Below, in pieces: positions 11,471-21,753 of a stretch of DNA of 64,000 nt. This DNA comes from Viscum album (Eukaryota > Streptophyta > Magnoliopsida > Santalales > Viscaceae): the NCBI GenBank assembly GCA_963277665.1, contig OY728120.1, forward strand, positions 426,132,138 to 426,196,137, in the 5' to 3' direction. Both the position numbers and the translations under genes were made by a program. The notes under the pieces were generated by a model, which saw only the letters and a program-made list of their open reading frames with translations, did not search any database and had not been told where the DNA came from. Each line of letters starts with the position of its first letter. Positions within the stretch are counted from its first letter, which is position 1.

Positions 11471-12644
11471 CTTTGAGCTCCACGGACGTGGCGAGCACCG
11501 CTTCCTGCTTCCCCTGATCCCGTGTGGTCGCAGAATCCGGTCGCCTGCCAACACAGCTTCAACCATGATGGTTCCTCCTGGCGGCACGCCGGGGCACCGG
11601 AGGTGCTTCAGTGGTCCGTTTTCAAATCCGTCTTCACTGGAGTTCATCTCGGCTCCTGTAATTTACTGTGAAGTCCTCAAATCACTATTGAGGCCCCGTT
11701 CCATCATCTCTGTGAATCCGTACACCAACAACAATATGCGGAGGGTTGTCGGGCCGTGTTTGTTCGGCTCGCGCCCTCCACGTTAGGCATTATCAAATAT
11801 CCACGATTTGACAGGGTTTTATGAAGAACGAATAATCAATTTTTTTTAAATAAAATTTAAGCAAACCATTCCAAGATCCCTCAAATAAAATTGAAGCATA
11901 CCCAAATTCCCAACCCGCAATTAAAACATTCTCGGATCAACATGACACCAAGTTGATCCACATTCTTTGTTTTGTCATCGAATGAAAGAAACAAGGGAAT
12001 TAAATTATAAATAAATAAAAACCCTACCCCAATGAAGTCATCGAACGAGGTTCGTTGCGGAAAAAGGGATGTCGCGAATGATAGCGTCACGGAACGATGC
12101 TCCGTAAGCGTCGTCAGCGTCATGGAGAAGAGGATCGTCGGCGTCGCGGTACACGGCGTCGTGTCTTCAATCACCGAGGACTCAACGTTCTTCATCGTCC
12201 TTCATCGGAGGTCGGTGTTCTTCATATTTATTCGCGTTCTTCAACAAGGAAGAATGTTCTTAAAGACTAGAGTTCTATTCTTTGTTCCACACAACAAAAC
12301 AACAATAATAAAATAAGGTTTCCCTTATTTTATTCCTCATGTCAACCCTTTCAAAATTCAAAATGAATCCATGAATTAATTAACATGTGTTGACCAATTA
12401 ATGTGGCGTTTAATAAACCAAACAAACTCGAGAGTTGACTTGGCATTAAGTGGGGGTGCGGTGCATTACTCAATTAAGACGTGTTTACAAAATTTAAGAG
12501 GGAGGTGAGGAGTTATGGAAAAAGTGAAGGGGTGGGGCTCGTGTGGGCCCCAACTCTCCTTTATTCTCCCAAGGGAAGTTAGAAACCCAACGGGTCCCAC
12601 TCCAACTCCCACACCTAGGAGTTAAACCACATAAGAGAGGGAAA

Positions 12645-12665
12645 AAGTGTTGTGACACAACACTT
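12645..12665. other. 21-nt perfect palindrome in the left LTR
   Basis: The arm AAGTGTTGTG, a central A, and its exact complement form a palindrome that is kept unchanged in the right LTR (18967-18987) although the LTRs have diverged around it. Confidence 0.85.
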
Positions 12666-12931
12666 AAACCACTTAGAAAGAAATAAAAATAAAATTTTAA
12701 AACAATTACGTTTTTATTCCTCACTCTTTTTTTAACAAATCCTCCTGAGCAAACACAACTCCAGAAAGGGTCTTCTTAATCAGTTACTGGCGCTGTGAGT
12801 TCATCGGTGCCCTCGGATTTCGATTCTGAGCACCGGATCTCAGAATCAGGCATCGTCAGAAACAGCGTACTCGTAAAATTCCAAAGAAATTTTGAAAAAA
12901 AAATATTTGAAATTTATAGGTCTTTACATTA

Positions 12932-12942
12932 CTCCCACCTCT
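12932..12942 (-). other. Polypurine tract, element L
   Basis: On the - strand the sequence AGAGGTGGGAG stands three bases from the 3' LTR start (TGTAAAGACC). This is the position of the plus-strand primer of an LTR retrotransposon. Confidence 0.8.
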
Positions 12943-13110
12943 GGGATTTACGTCCCCATAAAGCTTTAACACAAACTAGGGATAACAAAGTGGTACTGAG
13001 CACGCATCTGAGCCTTCTACTACCACGTGCTCTCCTGGTGGTTCTAGTGCTTCCAATGAAAGCGCACAAGATGAATCGACCATCCACGTAGGATCTGCTC
13101 CTATCGATCC

Positions 13111-13330
13111 TCAACCTCTTCTGGAACCCGCATAAGTCACCCCATTGCCAAAATCCACCTCCCCATGGTCGATGATCTGCGAAGGGTCGTGCTCGTATCT
13201 CCTCAGCTGAGATACGTGGAAGATATTATGCACCTCGTGCAACTTAGGTGGAAAGGTCAAGTGGTAACCACCTCTCTTACCCTGCTGAACCTCAGAGATA
13301 ACTTTCCGCCTCGACCACATCCCCGCAAAC
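13111..13330 (-). pseudogene. pol: Integrase C-terminal fragment, element L
   Basis: An open frame of about 69 codons contains L-H-E-V-H-N-I-F-H-V-S-Q-L-R-R-Y. This is the landmark near the integrase C-terminus of Ty3/gypsy elements (LxxVHNVFHVSxLRKY), followed by D-P-S-Q-I-I-D. It is the only pol sequence left in element L. The zinc domain and catalytic core are missing upstream, so it has no enzymatic function. It lies directly upstream of the PPT, as in a complete element, which shows that the interior lost its middle and not its end. Confidence 0.8.
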
Positions 13331-14707
13331 CTCGTCCAGGTGAGACCCGTATAAGAACGTTGTCATCATCCTCGAACTCTAGAGGTCTCCATTCCCTGTT
13401 TAGAACTGAAACTCAAAACTCCTGCTACCACGAGGGTAAGGGTGACTGACTCAAGAGTGATCAGCCGCACCCTCCTATGCATGAGTTTATCCTATGCTGC
13501 CTAGGGTTTCCTTTTCACCGACCAAGGGAAACCCATCCCGACGTTGTAGATAAACCATAACCTTTTTTCCTAATACCGTCAATTTGTGTATGAACTATGA
13601 TTGACTAGTCCATACTCAATCCAATGTCGTAAGGCCTCGACGTTGCAACCAAGAGATTCCAATCGAAACTCTCGCCTCGAGGGTCAGATCACACTGCCGG
13701 TGTAAGTGTGATTATAGAGTCTCCTCCCAATGGTATCTCCAGACGTGAGGGTCAAGTCCTCGGATTACCAGAAACGCTAGGTCTGGGACAAGATTCGTGG
13801 AGGGAAAGAATGATTCAAACCAACGTCTGTTACTATGGCAGCTAGTAGTGGACACAGTCATCTCTCGAATCATTCTTAGAGTCATTGGGTCACACTCGTT
13901 GACTACATGCAGCTACTCTTTTTCCCTTCCCTCTAGCTCCCTGAACCTGGGGGAATAACAAAAGCAGGTGGTTGTAACATGTTGAAATGTATATCACCAC
14001 ATGCGGTTTTCCTATCTATTCCTCCACGTCTCCTACCCTGTAGACTCATCTTTCCTTAACACCCCTTACTGAAACATTTACATGCTCGAGTCTCTGAGAC
14101 TGGCGCCATTTTCCTGTTTCTTACTGCACTGTGCAGTCTTCATCCGCTCCTAGAAGATCTTCTCCTTCTATTCCTACGATCTGTAAGAGCTTCTAAGATT
14201 TATCCTTTGCCAAAAAGAGAAACTCGGCATCATCCTCTGGATGAACCACACCCATTTCCCAATACAGTAAATCCGGACATGAATGATGCATTCATGCCAT
14301 GGATGACGTCATAAGGCCTCAATGTTACTACCAAGAGATCCAACCGTCACTCTCACCTCCAAGGGTCGAGTCACACAGTCGACATTAGTGTGAGGTCACT
14401 GGGTCTCCTCCAGTAGAAATATCGGTAGTGAGGGTCAAGTCAATAGTTTTTAACCGGGACCTCTCAGTATCAACCGAACAAATGGACATGATAGAAATCA
14501 TCAAAAAGATAAGTGTCTTTTATTATTGCAGCTCATAGTACAAAGACACAAATGCAACAACAATATGGAACTAGAATTACCAAGAACAAAAGGAATCCAC
14601 TAGTTCCGCTCCTTTCCACCTGCTTCCAGAGTTATACTGATTTGTCCACCGCTCGGTTGTCGCTCAAGCACTCGCCACTGCTTCTGTCTCGGTGGATCCT
14701 CTAATGC
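13331..14707 (-). other. Non-coding filler of element L with an internal duplication
   Basis: Where protease, RT and RNase H should be there is 1.4 kb without recognisable protein. Two blocks, about 13590-13880 and 14270-14560, resemble each other. Both contain GTCGTAAGGCCTC-type and ACCAAGAGAT words, a GAGGGTC..(A)TCACAC box, GTGAGGGTCAAGTC, and end near (T)GGCAGCT/TTGCAGCT. This may be old linker sequence or a captured fragment. I cannot assign it. Confidence 0.6.
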
Positions 14708-15403
14708 CTACGGATCAACTGTGCGGGGAGTCGGACAGTCAGGTGCCATGTGACCCCTCCTACCGTAGGAAAAACACTTTCCATTTCTGGAACGCCTGGC
14801 TCTGACTCCACCCCGGGTGCCCCGCACTATTGATCCTATAACCCGAGATTGCAAATCTTCTAGTCTAGTCCTATTGGACCCCTGCATCATCTGTCTACTA
14901 CCCACAGATGACTTGGGTACTGATCGAAAATCCTGCGACAAAGGCAGCTGCTCCTGAGCAGGCTCAGAGTGTAGATTCACTGGCATGAACTCCACCCTGA
15001 AGAAGGTCTCGAATTCTCCCCATGTTAAGGTAATCTCATCGAAAAACTGGAGCATCCGGCTCTACTACCTTCCTGATGCTTCCTGAAGGAGGATGTCAAC
15101 AAAAATCACCATGAAGCCCGCTGGTGTACCCACTATCCTGAAAACTCCCACCACAACCTCCATCCAATCCTCAGCTGCTTGTGGGTCCATCTATCCCCAG
15201 AACCTAGGTGGCCTCTAGTGCTGGAACTCGTGCAGTGCGCTCAAGCGGCGTACATCGCCTGCTGCTGGGGCTGGTGGCATCAGTGGCCGAACATATGGTA
15301 GTACCGCTGGTGCCTCCGATGGTGCCTCAACTGAAAGAGGGCCATGTACTGAAGCCTCATCGCTCGGTAGGCTATCAGTACGTACATCCCTCTGGGCTCT
15401 AGC
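14708..15403 (-). pseudogene. gag: gag of element L, damaged
   Basis: Reading leftward, a Pro/Ala-rich N-terminal part (about 15403-15225) leads into F-Q-H-*-R-P-P-R-F and D-P-Q-A-A-E-D-W-M-E. Two adjacent stops near 15061-15066 interrupt the capsid. A clean frame of 115 codons (15055-14708) continues with the capsid helix T-W-G-E-F-E-T-F-F. It ends in a zinc knuckle C-F-S-Y-G-R-R-G-H-M-A-P-D-C at about 14760. In the family's CCHC motif the second Cys should precede Gly. Here it is Tyr, so zinc binding is expected to be lost. The frame runs straight into the non-coding filler with no protease. Confidence 0.8.
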
Positions 15404-15700
15404 GGGTCATCCGTGGAAATACATCCTGAAAGAAATAGACATGACACAGTCAAATGATTATACCTAGTGAGCCGACCTAGTTTGAGATGTTTTAAGGGGA
15501 ATACATTTGAAGACACACATGCAATTAGTGTTTTTGTGCACTGAGTCGGATATCAGAAGTCAGGGTCCTGGTTTATGGATACGTCGGCCGCCCGCACCAA
15601 CACTGGACTCCATGAACTGAAAACCACACCTGGTACCCTTAACACTATTGATTCACAGAAAAGTAATATCAGAGTTATAAGTTCTGCGGTATAACCGACC
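15404..15700 (-). other. 5' leader of element L
   Basis: The roughly 300 bp between the PBS and gag contain no recognisable protein. This would be the untranslated leader carrying dimerisation/packaging signals, but no specific structure is evident by eye. Confidence 0.5.
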
Positions 15701-15712
15701 CCTTTGATACCA
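15701..15712 (-). other. Primer binding site, element L (iMet tRNA type)
   Basis: On the - strand the sequence is TGGTATCAAAGG, three bases inside the 5' LTR. It matches the start of the plant iMet primer site TGGTATCAGAGC with two differences, and this fixes the orientation of the element. Confidence 0.85.
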
Positions 15713-16939
15713 ATTTGTCACGACCCGTCCTCAGAGCCCATGTCGTGACTACCCCAAGCCCGCCTTCCATAGGCCAGGGGCTGGCGACTAGCACCAAAGT
15801 CATAAATCCCAATAACGAGGAAGGAATTTCCTTTATAAAAGTAAACAAAACACCACAGAGTACAAGCGAAAGTAATAGACTAAGTAAAAAAGAAAATGCT
15901 GAAAAGTAAATGGGCCAGAATACAAACCCAACTAAAAAGTACAACTACAACTGAATGGATGTACAACAAAAAAGACAAGCAGCTGGAATAATAGAAACAA
16001 CTCCTGGGTCGTCCACCTTGGATCCTACCTGAAGGGTAGGTATAGATAGCGCATCTCCTGGATCGTGCACAATGCTCTTGCCCATCAACCTCCTCCGAGT
16101 ATCGTCTCGTCGTGAATTCCACCTCCAGATACTGACTTGTCATGAGTTCCACCTCCGGGTACCGTCCAGTCCTTGAACACTCGGCCTCTGTCAGCGTTGT
16201 CCGTCATCTGCATCCAACACAATGAGGTGCGGGCATATCCCGTGCAGGGGTGAGTATATGATACTCAGTAGGGACCCTTAGACCCTCAAGGTATCACTAA
16301 ATCCAACAAGGATAACCACAAATAAGGATCTCAACAGACAACCCTTATTTAGGAATAAGCCCCTACTTATACCTATGTTATCAAGTAACTCATCTCAATC
16401 GTGGGGAAACACAAAGGTTATAGACTCAACTCAAACAAGGATTTTTCATTATCGAAACCGTAACTACTGAAGAGCTCCATATCTGATGAGTACAGTGATC
16501 CTGTCACGTCTCCGAGGTACTTCTCACTAAGCTAAGACTGCTTAGGTACTCCTCTTGTCGAGTACCACAGGTCAGCCACCCAAACACAGTAATGCTTCCC
16601 ACCGGGGTCTGCCACCCAAACACAGTAGTGCACCACACTAATAGCCTGCAGAGGTACTCCTTCTGTTAAGTACCGCGGGTCTGCACCCAAACACAGCAGT
16701 TCTCCATCCGCCATGGGTCTTCACCCAAACATATTAGTGCTCCAACCACTAGGCTAGTCGACTCACTCCAAGTCGAGTCGGTCAACCAGTCGTCAGGTCT
16801 CAGCCGGCTACACGGTCTCCCTACTCCGTACGCTCATCTCTGGGAGGGTCCGCTCCACGAGCTATAGGTTGATACTCCATGTATTCCAAGTCCCACGAAA
16901 AAGTATCTCAAAGGACCGCCTCGTCATAGGGGTCTCAAC

Positions 16940-17380
16940 GCAACAGACGGCGCGTCAATCGGACGCCCGGTCTGTGAGTTATTAGCCTTTTCGTCTTAGG
17001 GGCCCGATTGGTTTCGTGTATAAACCAAACCAACCATATATCAACTATACCCCAAACTCACATAGGGTACACTCATAGGGACCATTTCTCAACGTGATCA
17101 CCAACACCACTGACGGTTCGTCAAACAGATGTCCGGTCTGAAAGTTATCGGCTTTTCCGTTCCAGGGGCCCGGTTGGATTTCGGGTACAATCCAACCCGG
17201 CCTTACTCCAACTGCGTCCAAACCTCAGGTGAAGTATGACAAAAGTTATGTCTCATGAAGAGGAATCCAACAATTTCTATGGCACGTCAATCGGACTCCG
17301 GAGCTCAAGTTATAAGCATTTCCGCTCCGCGGGCCCGGTTGGTTTCGGGTTCGTACCAACCCGGCCGTATCCATAGTTCT
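16940..17380. repeat. Triplicated hairpin-bearing unit, right LTR
   Basis: These are counterparts of the three units in the left LTR, with stem-loops at 17006-17028, 17172-17197 and 17337-17361. Unit 2 has exact GGTTGGATT / AATCCAACC arms. Unit 1 has lost an outer pair but keeps TTGGTTT / AAACCAA. Confidence 0.85.
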
Positions 17381-17504
17381 CCGAAACCTTGAGTGTATAA
17401 TACCAAAACGACCGTCTCGATCCAAGGATCGCTACGCAACTGAAAGTGCGTCGATCGGAGGTCGGTATCCCAGGATATGGGCAAAAGACCGGAAGTGATC
17501 CGAA

Positions 17505-17720
17505 AATGGGGGGTCTGGGCCCGGTCCGACCCGGGCCAACCCCCCCTGGGTCGGGCCGTACTGGGTCGACCCAACCCGGGTCTGGGTCCGACCCGACAGG
17601 GCACGGCCCGGCCCGGCTGGGCGTGGCCTGGCCCAGCTGGGCATGGCCTGGTCCGGTCCGCGCAACCCGGCCCGGCCCGGCCGGGTGGAACACTGGCCTG
17701 GCTAGCGAGCCGAGTGGGGG
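17505..17720. other. GC-rich island in the right LTR
   Basis: Tandem-like GGCCCGG, GACCCG and TGGCCTGGCC words dominate. Long open frames here (for example 17305-17946 on the - strand) give Arg/Pro/Gly/Ala low-complexity products with no conserved motif. Confidence 0.8.
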
Positions 17721-18966
17721 ACACGGTCCTCGATGGCCTTTGCGCTCCACAGACGTGGCGAGCACCACGTCCTGCTTCCCAGGATCTCGTGCAGTCGCGA
17801 GATCCGGCCGCCAGTTGCCACGACTGAAGCCGCGGCGGTTCCTCCTGGCGGTGCGCTGGGGTGCTGCCACCTCCGGGCTGCCAGCAGGTGCCGGCCGCCG
17901 GTGATGTCCACAGGCCACCAGAGTTGCTCTGGTGGTCCGTTTTCAAATCCGTCTATGCCGGTGTTCATCTCGGGTCCCGTACCTTACTATGAAGGCCTCA
18001 AATCACTGTTGCGGTCCCGTTCCATCATCACCGTCAATCCGTGCACCAAAAACAATCTCCGGAGGGTTGTCAGGCCGTGTTTGTTCGGCTCGCGCCCTCC
18101 GCGTTAGGTGTTATCAAATATCCAAGATTAAACAGGGTTTTACGAAGAACGAATAATAAATTTTATTTAAATAAAACTGAAGCAAACCATTCCACGATCC
18201 ATCAAATAAAATTGAAGCATACCCAAATTGCCAATCCGCAATTAAAACATTCGCGGATCAACATGACAACAAGTTGATCCGCGTTCTTTGTTTTCTTTTT
18301 GAACGAAAGAAACAAGGGAATTAAATTATACATAAATAAAAACCCTACCTTGATAAAGTCGTCGAACAAGGTTTGTTGCAAAAAAAGGGTCATCGTAGAA
18401 GACGGTGTCACAGAATGATGCTCTGTAAGCATCGTCGGTGTCACGGAGAAGAGGATCGTCATCGTCGCGGTACACAGAGTCGCTTTGTCGATCTCCGAGG
18501 AATCAGCATTCTTCATCATCCTTCGTCGGAGACCGGCGTTCTTCGTCGTTCTTCGCGTTCTACAACAAGGAATAACTTTCTTAAAGACTAGAGTTCTCTT
18601 CTTTGTTCCACACAACGAAATAAAAATAATAAAATAAGGTTTCCCTTATTTTATTCCTCATGTCAACCCTTTCAAAAATCCAAAATAATCCACGAATTAA
18701 TTAACATGTGTTGACCAATTAATGAGGTGTTTAATAAACTAAACAAACTCGAGAGTTGACTTGGAATTAAGTGGGGGTGCGGGTGCGTTACTCAATTAAG
18801 ATGAGTTAACAAAATTTAAGAGGGAGGTGAGGAGTTATAGAAAAAGTGAAGGGGTGGGGATCGTGTGGGCCCCACCTCTATTTTATTCTCCCAAGGGAAG
18901 TTAGCTACCCAACGGGTCCCACTCCAACTCCCACAGCTAGGAGTTAAACCACATAAGAGAGGGAAA

Positions 18967-18987
18967 AAGTGTTGTGACACAACACTT
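18967..18987. other. 21-nt perfect palindrome, right LTR
   Basis: It is identical to the palindrome at 12645-12665. Confidence 0.85.
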
Positions 18988-19330
18988 AAACCACCTAGAA
19001 AGAAATATAAATAAAATTGTAAAACAATTAAATTTTTATTCCTCACTCTTTTTTAACAACTCCTCCCGAACAAATGAATCTTTAGAAATGGTCTTCTTAA
19101 GCAATTACCAGCGCTGCGAGTTCATCGGTTCCCTCAGATTTCAATTTCGAGCACTGGTTCAAAAGTTGGAAAAACCCGCTCGTTCGTTCACTGAACGTAC
19201 CCGAGCTAAAATTTGGAAATTGATTCTGAGCACACTGGGCCACAGAATTAGGCACCGCCAGAAACTGCATACTCGTAAAATTGCAAAGAAATTATGAAAA
19301 AAAAATCCTTGAAATTTCCGGGTCTTTACA

Positions 19331-19335
19331 AAATA
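19331..19335. repeat. Target site duplication, right (AAATA)
   Basis: AAATA follows the terminal CA of element L and equals 9435-9439. Confidence 0.9.
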
Positions 19336-19572
19336 TTACTTGACATCTAATAGACCGGTGGATCATTTTTTATAGTAGTGGGTCTTGCATTTCCTATAAC
19401 CAGTGGATTGGATCATGTTTTTTATTTTAATACTGGATAATAACTTTAGACAAGTGGAACATGTTTTTTATATGATAAGTGGAACATGTTTTTATATGAG
19501 AAGTGGAGCACGCATTTCTTGGGTAGTGTATCATGAATTTTGCAGTGGATCATGTGTTTTATTTGAGTAGTG
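19336..19572 (+). repeat. Tandem duplication copy 2, right part
   Basis: TTACTTGACATCTAATAGACCGGTGGATCAT continues copy 2 after the element L insertion and matches 8064-8283 of copy 1. It ends at GTGTTTTATTTGAGTAGTGGA, as copy 1 does. A few more degenerate AGTGGATCAT units follow to about 19640. Confidence 0.8.
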
Positions 19573-19647
19573 GATCATTTTTTATAGTGGATCATGCATT
19601 TTAGATCAGTAGATCATGTATTATAGAGATTGGACATGCTTATCTCA

Positions 19648-19775
19648 TCAAACGCCCTGCGATCCCAACATCTGGGCCTGACGAATTCCAGATCCCCTTC
19701 AGGGGAGACCATTGATGATTTGCAGATGTTGTTTTAGTTGTATCTTCTCCGTGAACTTCCCACCTCAAGGTATTG
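19648..19775 (+). pseudogene. Exon-like island 1 in the Helitron (possible captured gene piece)
   Basis: A GC-richer island reads, in one frame with a single stop, N-A-L-R-S-Q-H-L-G-L-T-N, then S-G-E-T-I-D-D-L-Q-M-L, then L-Y-L-L-R-E-L-P-T-S. It ends at CCTCAAGGTATTG, a plausible splice donor. The amino-acid usage looks like a real protein, unlike the surroundings. I do not recognise the family. It may be a host exon captured by the Helitron. Confidence 0.35.
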
Positions 19776-20008
19776 TCCACCCAAATTTCTATTTTTATGT
19801 ATATAATGATTGATTATATTCTTTTTTTGTTTTTATTTTATGATTAATTTTAGTCACAAACCTGTGGGTCAACCATTTTTCTAGCCTAACATTAGTAGAA
19901 GGGAACAACAAGATTAGGGTTTGGAAATATGGTGTGGAATCCCAATTAAATTTCTTTTGCTGTATGTATGTCAATTGATGGACAGTGTAAAATTAAAACA
20001 ATGTATTT

Positions 20009-20029
20009 AATATATATATATATATATAT
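20009..20029. repeat. (TA)n microsatellite
   Basis: An uninterrupted alternating TA tract. Confidence 0.95.
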
Positions 20030-20125
20030 CTTCGAAGTTGAATAGAATGGTGATATTGATTCTCATGCTACACCAAGATTCAATCTATCTTCATATATGT
20101 TTTTTAATTCAATTTCATTTTGTCA

Positions 20126-20310
20126 GGTATTCTCAAGTGGTTGATAGCTCTCTTATCAAGCTTCTTGGCAGGGGGGAATGTCTCTAATCAGTGAAAAAAA
20201 CTCTGGAAACCCCTACACTTACCCATTACATGTCTCTATTCAGGTGATCTTTAAAACCAACAACGCGACACTCTTGAGCTGCTTTGGAGGCTCAGTTCAG
20301 GTTTTCATGC
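20126..20310 (+). pseudogene. Exon-like island 2 in the Helitron
   Basis: After TTTTGTCAG (acceptor-like) the phase left by island 1 continues as Y-S-Q-V-V-D-S-S-L-I-K-L-L-G-R-G. Further on, in another frame, comes Y-T-Y-P-L-H-V-S-I-Q followed by F-K-T-N-N-A-T-L-L-S-C-F-G-G-S-V-Q, ending at CAGGTTTTC. A diverged second copy of the latter part is at 21597-21680. The two islands could be neighbouring exons of one captured gene. I do not know which gene. Confidence 0.35.
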
Positions 20311-20662
20311 ATGCTAATTGTTCAACCAATTGATGGAACTATCTGTAATAAGTTTATAAGTTTTTACATGGATATTTACTAAATTTATTGATCTATTTTT
20401 AGAATTGGAAAAGCACCATTATCAACTGGTATGTATTTTATAAAAAATTCATATATATTAACAAAATGAATCATTTTTTTTCAAATATGATGGTACATTT
20501 TTTCTACTACTTATAAGTAGTTTTCATTGAAAAAAGATTTCTAGATCACTATTCTTTAGTCGCATTGCCTATGAATCATGTAAGGTAACATAATACCTTA
20601 TGAATGTTGATAAAACTATGTTTCTTCATGTTCTTTAATTGGTTTTTTAAGCATTATGTACA

Positions 20663-20740
20663 GGTTCAACTCTTATGGATGGAGAACTTAGCAAGGAAGA
20701 GTGAAAAAATTGACTGAATTTGATAGTTGTAATTGCAAGG
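20663..20740 (+). pseudogene. Exon-like island 3 in the Helitron
   Basis: It is preceded by ATGTACAG and followed by CAAGGTAATA, an acceptor and donor in the right places. One frame reads L-M-D-G-E-L-S-K-E-E and then has two stops. A second, shorter copy is at about 21693-21750. It is unrecognised, and the coding claim is tentative. Confidence 0.25.
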
Positions 20741-20756
20741 TAATACTACAATTTGA

Positions 20757-21082
20757 TCATTTCATATTTTTTTCATAATGGATTTATTCATTATTTTTTA
20801 CATTGAAAACTATATTCAACTATGCTATTTAGATTAGGGTTAATGGAATTTGATAACCATGTTTTCGGAATTAGTCTCTGGCATGGATACTGCATAACAT
20901 CTGTTCCATGTTTATGTGTTTTCTCTGATCCATATAATGTTTAAAACATCCATTTCATGTGGTTATTTGACATATTAGTTGAACATGTTTACATTCAATA
21001 TCATTTGAACATGTTTCTTTTCCAATATATTTTTATTTTCTCATATTTATGACATATCCACGACACATATACTGGTTTGACC
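20757..21082 (+). repeat. 330-bp dispersed repeat, copy 1
   Basis: The block from TTTCATATTTTTTTCATA to ACATATACTGGTTTGACC occurs three times in this part of the Helitron. Shared words include GGCATGGATACTG, CATCTGTTCCATGTTTATGTGTTTTCTCT and ATGACATATCCACGACAC. Confidence 0.85.
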
Positions 21083-21100
21083 ATTTAATATTTTTTTGTT

Positions 21101-21428
21101 TAACCGTTTCATATTTTTTTATATTTTATTTCTTCATTATTTTTGTATATTTAGAACTATATTAGACAATGATATTTACATTTGGGTTAATGGAATATGT
21201 TTACTATGTTTTCTAAATTAGCCTTTGGCATGGATACTGCATAACATCTATTCCATGTTTATGTGTTTTCTCTTATCCATATAATATTTAAAAAAACCGT
21301 TTCATGTGGTTATTTCACATATTAGTTGAAAATGTTTCTGTTCCATATCATTTGAACATGTTTATGTTCCAATAGAATTTATTTTCTCATATCTATGACA
21401 TATCCACAACACATATACTGGTTTAACC
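21101..21428 (+). repeat. 330-bp dispersed repeat, copy 2
   Basis: It follows copy 1 almost directly and shares the same landmarks, with TTAACCAG at its end. Confidence 0.85.
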
Positions 21429-21753
21429 AGTTATTTAGAACATTGTATCTGTACATTAAAGATGATCACTTCAGCACTTTGTAAGTTCATTTCGATTAAT
21501 AACTTTTTACGGTATCTTTATAGATATTCACTACTTGCAAAACTACCCTCGCATATGATTTTATTTTATAGATTAGTGAAAAAATACATACTATTGTAAC
21601 CTACACTTACCCATTACTTGTCTCTATTGAGGTGAGCCTTAAAACCAACAACATGACACACATGAGCTTCTTTAAATGCTCGGTTCATGGAGACCTCAGT
21701 ATAAAAGAGTGAAAAAAATTCACTAAATTTGATAGCTGTAATTTCTAGGTAAT

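Larger units (their letters stand above)
9440..12928 (-). repeat. Element L 3' LTR (3489 bp)
   Basis: It is the left copy of the LTR pair and lies downstream of the PPT in the element's own direction. Relative to the other copy it has lost roughly 75-100 bp near 12830 and gained a run of 18 G at 10566. Open frames within it, including 11040-11498, have no family motif and follow the GC-rich low-complexity sequence. Confidence 0.93.
9440..19330 (-). mobile_element. Element L: LTR retrotransposon with very long LTRs and no protease/RT
   Basis: Two direct repeats (9440-12928 and 15716-19330) begin TGTCACGACC and end GGTCTTTACA on the + strand. They flank a 2.79-kb interior and are bracketed by a perfect AAATA duplication. 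The PBS beside the right LTR and the PPT beside the left LTR show that the element reads on the - strand, from TGTAAAGACC to GGTCGTGACA. The interior holds only gag and the last part of integrase. Protease, RT, RNase H and the integrase core are absent, so it needs enzymes from a related element. It is markedly richer in G+C than its surroundings. The LTRs differ at many positions by eye, so the insertion is not recent. Confidence 0.93.
15716..19330 (-). repeat. Element L 5' LTR (3615 bp)
   Basis: It is the right copy of the LTR pair, bounded by TGTCACGACC and GGTCTTTACA on the + strand. It is slightly longer than the left copy because of a segment near 19150-19230 that the left one lacks. 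The LTR exceeds the whole interior in length, which is unusual. No TATA box can be assigned with confidence on the - strand. Confidence 0.93.

Noticed and set aside
17305..17946. A 213-codon open frame on the - strand, and overlapping long frames on both strands in the GC-rich island
   Set aside because: Open frames occur on both strands and in several frames at once because GC-rich sequence has few stops. Products are Arg/Pro/Gly/Ala low-complexity without motifs, and the equivalent frames in the other LTR differ.
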